The translations under genes were made by a program, and so were the position numbers. This document shows, piece after piece, positions 6,933-12,527 of a stretch of DNA of 12,527 nucleotides (positions are counted from its first letter, which is position 1; every line of letters starts with the position of its first letter). This stretch comes from Bacteroidales bacterium UBA5219. Lineage in GTDB: Bacteria; Bacteroidota; Bacteroidia; Bacteroidales; ML635J-15. A model generated the notes under the pieces. The model made no database searches. It had not been told where the DNA came from and saw only the letters and a program-made list of their open reading frames with translations. Location: positions 1-12,527 of the forward strand of contig DHVB01000005.1 of assembly GCA_002412425.1 (NCBI GenBank), written 5' to 3'.

Positions 6933-7291
6933 ATTAATTTTAATCAATTTTACTAAGTTTTAACTGAAAAAGTTTTTATCTTTGTAATTTAAAATTAGAT
7001 TAAAACAGTAAAAAATATTATTAATTAAAAAACAATTAGTTAAAAGTTTTTAAAGTTCATAAAGTTATTTGAATATCGGGTGTCGAGCGATTCCAATATC
7101 GGGTGTTGAGCGAAGTCGAAACACCGAAATTCTTTCGACAATTCAACTACGTTCAGTGCATCGCTTTTAACTTTTGTGCTCTTTTGTGTCTTTTGTGGTT
7201 TAAAACTAACCCATGCAAGTAGAGTGAGCTTGCGAACTCTGCGAAGCAATAGACGCGTCAGCCTGTCGCGTCCTAAGAAAAGTTGACACAT
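6933..7291. other. Non-coding intergenic stretch between tracrRNA and the glycosyltransferase
   Basis: 6933-7070 is very AT-rich. It contains one TATCTTTG box at 6977-6984 with no matching -33 box and no gene after it, perhaps the relic of a promoter. At 7041-7059 lies TAAAAGTTTTTAAAGTTCA, which recurs inverted at 9817-9835. From 7072 to 7158 are repeat units listed separately. 7159-7291 is richer in GC and contains CTTTTGTG-like direct repeats (7170-7199) and the inverted pair GACGCG/CGCGTC (7252-7257, 7267-7272). I find no credible gene. The 83-codon minus-strand frame across it is composed of repeat sequence. Confidence 0.7.
7072..7158. repeat. Cluster of three degenerate GAGCGAAGTCGAA-type intergenic repeat units
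   Basis: AATATCGGGTGTCGAGCGA (7072-7090) is repeated at 7095-7113 with one change. The second copy is part of a unit with complementary ends, GGTGTT (7102-7107) and AACACC (7120-7125), around GAGCGAAGTCGA. A third related unit lies inverted at 7139-7158 (minus strand CACTGAACGTAGTTGAATTG). From memory of the phylum, units of this kind occur in many intergenic copies per genome. That they are multi-copy here is inferred. Confidence 0.6.
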
Positions 7292-7321
7292 TTTGTTATA
7301 AATATTATTTTACTACTTTTG
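7292..7321 (+). promoter_or_regulatory. Promoter of the glycosyltransferase unit
   Basis: TTTG (7292-7295), 18 nt, TACTTTTG (7314-7321) fits the Bacteroidetes promoter form. It is 24 bp upstream of the ATG at 7346. Confidence 0.65.
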
Positions 7322-7345
7322 TAAATTCATTTAGAACAAAAGTGA

Positions 7346-8833
7346 ATGGAAAAGAAAATCTCTAACAAAAAACTTACGTGGATACTTGTTGTGATATTTG
7401 TTCTTATAAGCTTATATCCTTTATTTGCATTTTTGGGAACTCAACCTTTAAGAACCTGGGACGAAAGTAGAGTAGCTGCTTCTTCTTATGAAATGACAAA
7501 AACCAAAAATCCTATTGTTGTAACTTACGATTATAAGCCAGATCATTGGAGCGTAAAACCTCCTTTGGCTATTTGGATTCAAGCTTTGAGTATCAAGGTT
7601 TTTGGAGCTAATGAAGTTGCAGTAAGATTGCCATCTGCTCTTGCAATATTGCTCATGGGAGTTGTTATTATTTTACTTACAGGAGTTATAAAAAAACCAT
7701 TCTTAGGTTTCTATGCTGCTTCAGTGATAATTTGCTCAAGGGGATTTTTTATTTATCATAGTGGAAGAAGTGCCGATTATGATGCCTTGCTTTGTTTTTT
7801 TATGATTGCTTATCTTCTTTTGTTCTTTATTTATACAGAAACCAAAGAAAAAAAATACTATATACTTTTCTTTGTTTCTCTTATTTTTGCCACTCTAACA
7901 AAGGGAATTCAAGCTTTGATGCCTCTTCCTTTTATTCCAATTTACCTTATTTTTAGAAAACAATTATTGCCTATCTTAAAAGACAAAACAACCTATATTG
8001 GAATTGGACTTTTTATTCTTTTTGTTGGAGGATATTATATAGGGAGAGAACTATCTTATGGCGGATACCTTAAGGCTGTTTATGAAAATGAATTGGGAGG
8101 TCGTTTTATGACAGTTCTTGAAAATAATTCTGGAGGTAAATGTTATTACATCAACAATTTAAAAACAAATTATTTTACTTATTTCTTTTATATACTTCCT
8201 TTGGCTTTTATTTTTACGTTATTTGTTAAAGATAAACAAGTAAAACGACTTAGTATTTTTTCTATGTCTATTGCAATTATGCAGTATGTGTTTTTGCTTA
8301 TTGCCAAGACTAAATTGCACTGGTACCTACTTCCTTTAATGCCTCTTTTTGCTTTAGTAATTGGATCTGCATTTTATGTTATTCACAATTGGATTATAAA
8401 TTTAAAATATAAGACTTCTAAAATTTATATTTTAATTATTGTAGCTTATATTGCAGTTTTCTCTATCCCATACAAGCGTATTGTAAAGCATATCTATCGT
8501 CCAAAGGAAGATCCTCTGTATCAGGCATATTATTCTCGTTCTGAACTAATGAAAAGTTTATTGAAAGGAAATATTGTTGTAAATGATACTATAAACTATA
8601 TAAATGGCGACTACGACCAAAGTTCTATGTTTTACTTTTATGCAATGAATCATTATGATATTCATAATCAGAGAAAAAACATTGAAGATTTAAAACTTGG
8701 AGATCTTGTTCAGATAAATGAAATTGAAACAGACGAAAAAATTATGGAAAGATTTGAATACGAAGTGCTTCACTTTAAAATTCAAAGTAAAATAGTTCGC
8801 TTAACTAAATTATTAGAAACTCAAAACATGTAA
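7346..8833 (+). CDS. ArnT/PMT-like GT-C membrane glycosyltransferase (GT39/PMT_2 type)
   Basis: The 495-residue integral membrane protein belongs to the dolichol-P-mannose mannosyltransferase/ArnT group, which moves a sugar from a polyprenyl-phosphate donor to lipid or protein on the periplasmic side. A first membrane helix (about 10-30) leads into a periplasmic loop with the acidic pair W38-D39-E40 (RTWDESRVAASSYEM), the family catalytic motif. KPPLAIWIQ (71-79), GRSADYDALL (140-149) and KTKLHWYLLPLMP (321-333) match conserved family segments. About ten hydrophobic helices run to 375, followed by a soluble C-terminal part of about 115 residues. It is followed after 5 bp by a GT2 gene, a usual pairing in which GT2 makes the lipid-linked sugar donor. 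Substrate and acceptor cannot be read from sequence. The symbol arnT is not assigned, as no aminoarabinose genes are seen. Confidence 0.88.
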   Translation: MEKKISNKKLTWILVVIFVLISLYPLFAFLGTQPLRTWDESRVAASSYEMTKTKNPIVVTYDYKPDHWSVKPPLAIWIQALSIKVFGANEVAVRLPSALAILLMGVVIILLTGVIKKPFLGFYAASVIICSRGFFIYHSGRSADYDALLCFFMIAYLLLFFIYTETKEKKYYILFFVSLIFATLTKGIQALMPLPFIPIYLIFRKQLLPILKDKTTYIGIGLFILFVGGYYIGRELSYGGYLKAVYENELGGRFMTVLENNSGGKCYYINNLKTNYFTYFFYILPLAFIFTLFVKDKQVKRLSIFSMSIAIMQYVFLLIAKTKLHWYLLPLMPLFALVIGSAFYVIHNWIINLKYKTSKIYILIIVAYIAVFSIPYKRIVKHIYRPKEDPLYQAYYSRSELMKSLLKGNIVVNDTINYINGDYDQSSMFYFYAMNHYDIHNQRKNIEDLKLGDLVQINEIETDEKIMERFEYEVLHFKIQSKIVRLTKLLETQNM

Positions 8834-8838
8834 TTATT

Positions 8839-9582
8839 ATGGAAATATCTGTTGTTGTCCCAATTTACAATGAAGAAGGAAATATTCCTCAAATGTATGA
8901 AAGACTAACTAAAGTTTTGAAAGAAATTTGCTCATCATATGAGATTATTTTTGTTAATGATTTTTCAAAAGATAATTCTCTGTCAATAATTAAAGATTTA
9001 TCGAAAAAGGATAATTCAGTTCAGTATATTAGTTTTAGTCGTAATTTTGGACATCAAGTAGCTGTTTCGGCAGGATTAGACTATTCCAAAGGCGATGCAG
9101 TAGCAATTATTGATGGAGACCTTCAAGATCCTCCTGAATTAATTAAAGAAATGTATGCAAAATACAAAGAAGGTTATAAGGTAGTTTATGCTAAAAGAAG
9201 TGCAAGAAAAGGAGTGAATATATTTAAAAAAGCAGCATATAAATTATTTTATAGAATATTGGACAAACTCACAGAAGTAAAAATACCTTTAGATACTGGC
9301 GATTTCCGTTTAATAGATAGAGTGATTATTAATCATCTTAAACAAATGCCAGAAAGAAATAAGTTTCTTAGAGGTCAAATAGCTTGGATAGGCTACAAAC
9401 AAACATGTGTAGAATATGTTAGAGACCCTCGCTTTAGTGGAAAAACAGGCTATTCTTTCAGTAAACTAATGAAACTTGCAATTGATGGCATCACAGGTTT
9501 TTCTTCACGACCTTTGAAATTTGCAAGCAATATGGAATTGTTGTTTCTGTATTTTCTTTCTGTATTATTGTTTACGCATTAA
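8839..9582 (+). CDS. GtrB/DPM1-like GT2 polyprenyl-phosphate glycosyltransferase, frameshifted near C-terminus
   Basis: The open frame has 247 codons. The GT-A catalytic domain is complete: MEISVVVPIYNEEGN at the start, the nucleotide-binding VNDFSKDNS (D41), the metal-binding IDGD (D92, D94) followed by LQDPPE, then LRGQIAWIGYKQ (178-188) and RDPRFSGKTGYSFSKL (195-210). These are features of enzymes that load a sugar onto undecaprenyl phosphate. After FASNM (228-232) the frame turns into a chance 15-residue tail ending at TAA, while the expected two-helix membrane anchor continues in the -1 frame to 9770. Restoring one G in the GG at 9534-9535 gives a normal protein of about 310 residues. 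The cause may be an assembly error or a true mutation. If real, the enzyme would lose its anchor. It shares an operon with the preceding GT-C gene. Confidence 0.85.
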   Translation: MEISVVVPIYNEEGNIPQMYERLTKVLKEICSSYEIIFVNDFSKDNSLSIIKDLSKKDNSVQYISFSRNFGHQVAVSAGLDYSKGDAVAIIDGDLQDPPELIKEMYAKYKEGYKVVYAKRSARKGVNIFKKAAYKLFYRILDKLTEVKIPLDTGDFRLIDRVIINHLKQMPERNKFLRGQIAWIGYKQTCVEYVRDPRFSGKTGYSFSKLMKLAIDGITGFSSRPLKFASNMELLFLYFLSVLLFTH

Positions 9583-9770
9583 TATCTCATTATCTTTTGC
9601 ATACTCCACCACTTAGAGGCTGGACTTCAGTGATTATTTCTGTTTCGTTTATTGGAGGAGTGCAATTAATAACAATCGGAATAATTGGCGAATATATTAG
9701 TAGAATAAATAATGATGTGAGGAAACGTCCTCTTTATATAGTAGAAGAAAGCTCAGAAGAAGAAAAATAA
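9540..9770 (+). pseudogene. Detached C-terminal membrane anchor of the GT2 gene
   Basis: In the frame one base behind the GT2 frame, the sequence reads VVSVFSFCIIVYALISHYLL, then a short loop (HTPPLRGWTSV), then a second hydrophobic helix containing GGVQLITIGIIGEYISR, and an acidic tail ending at TAA 9768-9770. Helix-loop-helix followed by IGEYISRI is the standard end of GtrB-like GT2 proteins. It has no start of its own, so it is the lost end of the gene at 8839. Confidence 0.85.
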
Positions 9771-9843
9771 AAGTTTTTAGTTTTTAGTTTTGAGTTTTTA
9801 GTTTATGGTGTTGAGTTGAACTTTAAAAACTTTTATTTTTATT
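9767..9843 (+). terminator. Weak candidate terminator after the glycosyltransferase unit
   Basis: ATAAAAGTTTTTA (9767-9779) and TAAAAACTTTTAT (9824-9836) are perfect complements, followed by TTTTATTA. The loop is 44 nt and the stem nearly pure AT, so this is weak. The left arm includes the stop codon. Confidence 0.3.
9774..9801 (+). repeat. Heptamer tandem repeat (TTTTTAG)x4
   Basis: There are four consecutive 7-mers: three TTTTTAG (9774-9780, 9781-9787, 9795-9801) and one TTTTGAG (9788-9794). They lie immediately after the broken GT2 gene. Confidence 0.85.
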
Positions 9844-9865
9844 ACAATTTCTAAAATTCACTAAA

Positions 9866-9966
9866 TCCGAGCGAGCATCATGGGCGTTGGAGCGTGTTGG
9901 TATGGGTTGTACGTGAGTACAAAACAAGACTCTCAAAGGTTTGCCCGCAAGGGCAACACAACTTTT
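9866..9966 (+). other. GC-richer intergenic core with two GNRA-capped hairpins
   Basis: Within otherwise AT-rich spacer DNA, this block holds TTGTAC-GTGA-GTACAA (9907-9922) and TTGCCC-GCAA-GGGCAA (9941-9956), two perfect 6-bp stems, each with a GNRA tetraloop, 18 nt apart. It may be a structured RNA or a fragment of a dispersed element. A 31-codon frame from 9880 to 9975 crosses it but has no support as a gene. Confidence 0.45.
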
Positions 9967-9982
9967 AACTTTTAATGGAAGT

Positions 9983-10011
9983 AATTCTTAATTCTTCAAT
10001 TCTTAATTCTT
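9983..10011 (+). repeat. Heptamer tandem repeat (AATTCTT)x4
   Basis: Four AATTCTT copies occur at 9983-9989, 9990-9996, 9998-10004 and 10005-10011, with one extra C after the second. They lie just upstream of the lysS promoter. Confidence 0.85.
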
Positions 10012-10027
10012 AATTTAATTCTATCTA

Positions 10028-10060
10028 TTTGCTAATAATCGAAAATTTAATGTATTTTTG
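10028..10060 (+). promoter_or_regulatory. lysS promoter
   Basis: TTTG (10028-10031), 21 nt, TATTTTTG (10053-10060) matches the Bacteroidetes promoter form. The predicted start near 10067 leaves a leader of about 23 nt before the ATG at 10090. Confidence 0.75.
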
Positions 10061-10089
10061 CAATAAAAATTCTAAAATTTTAAAATTAT

Positions 10090-11820
10090 ATGGATTATAT
10101 TGGATTAAGTGACTTAGAAATTCAGAGAAGAGAATCGTTAAAAGAACTTCGTAATTTAGGAATTGACCCATACCCAGCAGCAGAATATCATGTAGATATT
10201 TACTCAACAGATATTTTAGAAACATTTTCTGATGAAAATATGCCAGAAAATTTAAAATCTGTTTCTCTTGCAGGAAGAATTATGTCTCGTCGTATTATGG
10301 GAAATGCTTCTTTTGCTGAATTACAAGATAGTAAAGGAAGAATACAGCTTTATTTTAAACGTGATGATGTTTGCCCTGGTGAAGATAAAACAATGTATAA
10401 TGTTGTGTTTAAACGCTTGCTTGACATTGGCGATATTATCGGCGTTAAAGGCTATGCTTTTAGAACTCAAATGGGCGAAATTTCTGTTCATGTTAAAGAA
10501 TTTACTGTTTTAACTAAGTCTTTACGTCCACTTCCTATAGTGAAAGAAAAAGACGGACATGTTTTCGATGCCGTAACAGATTTAGAAATGCGTTATCGTC
10601 AACGTTATGTTGATTTGATTATAAATCCTCATGTGAAAGATGTGTTTGTAAAACGAACAAAAATAGTAAACACAATGCGTGAGTTTTTTAATTCAAAAGG
10701 ATATTTAGAAGTTGAAACACCAATATTACAGCCAATTCCCGGCGGAGCAGCTGCTCGTCCTTTTGTTACTCATCATAATGCTTTAAATATTCCTCTTTAC
10801 CTAAGAATTGCTAATGAACTTTATTTGAAAAAACTTATAGTAGGTGGTTTTGATGGAGTTTATGAATTTGCAAAGGATTTCCGTAACGAAGGAATGGACA
10901 GAACCCATAATCCAGAATTTACAGTATTAGAAATTTACGTGGCTTATAAAGACTATAAATGGATGATGGAATTTACTGAAGAAATGGTCGAAAGAGTTGC
11001 TATAGCACTGCATGGAACTACTAAAGTACAATTAGGAGATAGAATAATCGACTATAAAACTCCATTTGCGAGAGTTAGCATGTATGATGCCATTAAAAAA
11101 TATACAGGCTACGACATTGCAGGAAAATCTGAAGATGAATTAAGACAAATTTGCAAAGAATTAGATATAGAAATTGACGACACAATGGGTAAAGGCAAAT
11201 TGATTGATGCTATTTTTGGAGAAAAATGTGAAGACCATTTTATTCAACCTACTTTTATCACAGATTATCCAATAGAAATGTCGCCACTAACAAAAAAACA
11301 TCGTTCAATTCCTGGCTTAACCGAAAGATTTGAACTTATTGTAAACGGTAAAGAACTTGCAAATTCTTATTCTGAGTTAAATGACCCAATAGACCAAAAA
11401 GAAAGATTTGAGGACCAGCTTAAACTAAGCGAAAAAGGCGATGATGAAGCAATGTTTATTGATAGAGATTTTTTACGTGCTTTAGAGTATGGAATGCCAC
11501 CAACCGCAGGAATGGGAATTGGAATTGATAGATTAACAATGTTTATGACTAATAGTCCATCAATTCAAGATGTTTTGTTTTTCCCACAAATGAAACCTGA
11601 GAAAAAGGCAGAAATTTTTAATGAATCTGTTTTTGTTGAAAAAGGCATACCAGAAGAATGGGCAAAAATATTATACAAATCAGGCTTTACTTCTTTGGCT
11701 CAGCTAAAAGAAGCTAATGTAGGAAAATTGCATCAAATACTGTGCGGTTGGAATAAAAAACATAAACTTGGCTTGCAAAATCCAACACCTGAGCAAGTTA
11801 AGGAATGGACTAACTTCTAA
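10090..11820 (+). CDS. lysS: Lysyl-tRNA synthetase, class II
   Basis: The 576-residue cytoplasmic enzyme attaches lysine to tRNA-Lys. An N-terminal helix (LSDLEIQRRESLKELRNLGI) leads into the OB-fold anticodon-binding domain at about 58-145 (AGRIMSRRIMGNASFAELQD). The class II catalytic domain follows, with motif 1 near 190-222, motif 2 as FRNEGMDRTHNPEFTVLE (264-281) and motif 3 as GMGIGIDRLTMF (474-485). KHRSIPGL and ELANSYSELNDP are LysS-specific. Beyond the usual end near 505 there is a C-terminal extension of about 65 residues with a helix-hairpin-helix look (PEEWAKILYKSGFTSLAQLK), which I associate with Bacteroidetes LysS. The start is the first ATG after a well-placed promoter, and the N-terminus matches the family. 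The stop overlaps the next start by one base (TAATG), so the two genes are cotranscribed and probably coupled. Confidence 0.98.
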   Translation: MDYIGLSDLEIQRRESLKELRNLGIDPYPAAEYHVDIYSTDILETFSDENMPENLKSVSLAGRIMSRRIMGNASFAELQDSKGRIQLYFKRDDVCPGEDKTMYNVVFKRLLDIGDIIGVKGYAFRTQMGEISVHVKEFTVLTKSLRPLPIVKEKDGHVFDAVTDLEMRYRQRYVDLIINPHVKDVFVKRTKIVNTMREFFNSKGYLEVETPILQPIPGGAAARPFVTHHNALNIPLYLRIANELYLKKLIVGGFDGVYEFAKDFRNEGMDRTHNPEFTVLEIYVAYKDYKWMMEFTEEMVERVAIALHGTTKVQLGDRIIDYKTPFARVSMYDAIKKYTGYDIAGKSEDELRQICKELDIEIDDTMGKGKLIDAIFGEKCEDHFIQPTFITDYPIEMSPLTKKHRSIPGLTERFELIVNGKELANSYSELNDPIDQKERFEDQLKLSEKGDDEAMFIDRDFLRALEYGMPPTAGMGIGIDRLTMFMTNSPSIQDVLFFPQMKPEKKAEIFNESVFVEKGIPEEWAKILYKSGFTSLAQLKEANVGKLHQILCGWNKKHKLGLQNPTPEQVKEWTNF

Positions 11821-12527
11821 TGTTTAAACTCAAAAATATACTAGTTTTGTTTGCAGTACTTGTTTTTAGTACTGCAAATTTGTTTTCAGAAAACTATATA
11901 ATAAAATCAATAGATATACAAACCGATTTTGCAATCGTTGAAGGCATTAATTCAAAAATTAGTTTGGTAGCTAAAGATAGCCTTGGAAATATTGTAGATA
12001 TCAACTGTGTACGTGAAATCAAATTAAATAATAAAGTATTTAACATAGTTTTTGTTGATGGAATTGCAGAATTTGAGTATATTTTTAATGAGAAAACAGA
12101 TTTAAACATTCAGTGCGAGGGGATAGAAGCAAGCAAAACTATAAAGCCAATTCCTCTTTGGATGTCAATTATCCCACCATTGATTGCAATATTGTTTGCT
12201 TTAATTTTTAAAGAAGTTTTTTCTGCTTTATTCATAGGTTTGTTTAGTGGGGCTTTTATAATTTGGATATATTCTGGCACAAATGTTATCCTTTCAGTTT
12301 TTAAAGCAATACTTACAATTCCTGATACTTATGTCTTGCGTGCTCTTTTTAAAACCGAGCATTTGTCTATAATCATTTTTTCTATGTTAATTGGTGCTAC
12401 TGTGCAGATTATTACAAAAAATGGTGGAATGAAAGCAGTGATAAATATTTTATCTCGGCGTGCTAATAATCCTCGCTCAGGGCAGTTTGTTACTTGGTTG
12501 TTAGGTTTAGTAATATTTTTTGATGAC
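11820..12527 (+). CDS. NhaC-type Na+/H+ antiporter with secreted N-terminal domain (cut by window edge)
   Basis: The frame is open from the ATG overlapping the lysS stop to the right edge, giving 236 codons. The first 23 or so residues (MFKLKNILVLFAVLVFSTAN) form a signal peptide or first helix. Residues about 24-110 are a polar, beta-rich segment of no family I recognise. Then IPLWMSIIPPLIAILFALIF starts the membrane domain, and EVFSALFIGLFSGAFIIWIY, FSMLIGATVQIITKNGGMKA and LLGLVIFFDD match the NhaC/YheL antiporter family (PF03553), where FFDDY is a conserved motif. Likely role: sodium-proton exchange, or another cation or carboxylate antiport, at the inner membrane. The extracytoplasmic N-domain is unusual for the family, and its role is unknown. 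Operon position after lysS tells little about function. Confidence 0.82.
   Translation, partial: MFKLKNILVLFAVLVFSTANLFSENYIIKSIDIQTDFAIVEGINSKISLVAKDSLGNIVDINCVREIKLNNKVFNIVFVDGIAEFEYIFNEKTDLNIQCEGIEASKTIKPIPLWMSIIPPLIAILFALIFKEVFSALFIGLFSGAFIIWIYSGTNVILSVFKAILTIPDTYVLRALFKTEHLSIIIFSMLIGATVQIITKNGGMKAVINILSRRANNPRSGQFVTWLLGLVIFFDD

Noticed and set aside
6977..6984. TATCTTTG box as a promoter for a gene downstream of tracrRNA
   Set aside because: There is no TTG at the -33 distance and no reading frame follows, so it is noted only as a possible relic.
7040..7291. 83-codon minus-strand frame
   Set aside because: It is made of intergenic repeat sequence and low-complexity spacer, has no promoter or family resemblance, and overlaps the repeat units at 7072-7158.
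9517..9582. Programmed -1 frameshifting as the explanation of the split GT2 gene
   Set aside because: AAATTTG at 9517-9523 looks like a slippery heptamer but is out of phase with the codons (AAA TTT GCA), and no stem or pseudoknot follows. A single lost G explains the break more simply.
9880..9975. 31-codon + strand frame beginning MGVGACWYGLYV
   Set aside because: Short, no ribosome-binding or promoter signal, and it crosses the two GNRA hairpins. More likely part of a repeat or structured RNA block.
10025..10225. 66-codon minus-strand frame at the lysS start
   Set aside because: It is the shadow of the lysS 5' end and promoter region; no family features.

Overview
The window looks like a low-GC Bacteroidota (Bacteroidetes) chromosome segment. 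The evidence is the 47-bp type II-C CRISPR repeat and the long Cas9, a Bacteroidetes-type LysS, no obvious Shine-Dalgarno sites, and recurrent promoters of the Bacteroidetes form TTTG-N18..22-TAnnTTTG.

Left part (1-6932): a complete type II-C CRISPR-Cas locus. The array (1-1094, open at the left edge) has 14 full and one partial identical 47-bp repeats and 14 spacers of 29-31 bp. It reads on the + strand and converges on a minus-strand cas9-cas1-cas2 operon; a bidirectional terminator (1149-1175) separates them. Upstream of cas9 lies a + strand tracrRNA (6846-6932) with a 26-nt anti-repeat and a strong terminator. cas9 and tracrRNA are divergent and their promoters interleave within about 50 bp, across a perfect 12-bp inverted repeat. 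Every CRISPR repeat contains its own promoter-like element (TTG-N21-TATCTTTG), so each crRNA could be started separately. The tracrRNA pairs with the 5' half of the repeat, RNase III presumably trims the duplex, Cas9 uses the dual RNA to cut DNA, and Cas1-Cas2 (probably with Cas9) adds spacers.

Middle (6933-10089): a non-coding stretch with degraded multi-copy-type intergenic repeats, then a two-gene glycosylation unit. This holds an ArnT/PMT-like GT-C membrane glycosyltransferase and a GtrB/DPM1-like GT2 enzyme. The GT2 frame is broken near its C-terminal membrane anchor by what looks like one missing G. A further 319-bp non-coding stretch contains two heptamer tandem repeats and a GC-richer core with two GNRA-capped hairpins.

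Right part (10090-12527): lysS, with a clear promoter, overlaps by 1 bp a gene cut by the right edge. That gene encodes an NhaC-type antiporter with an unusual secreted N-terminal domain.

The most interesting items are the repeat-embedded promoters, a possible small RNA made from the last repeat, the cas9/tracrRNA divergent control region, and the part of the tracrRNA that copies the first 8 nt of the repeat. All functional statements are made from sequence reading alone.
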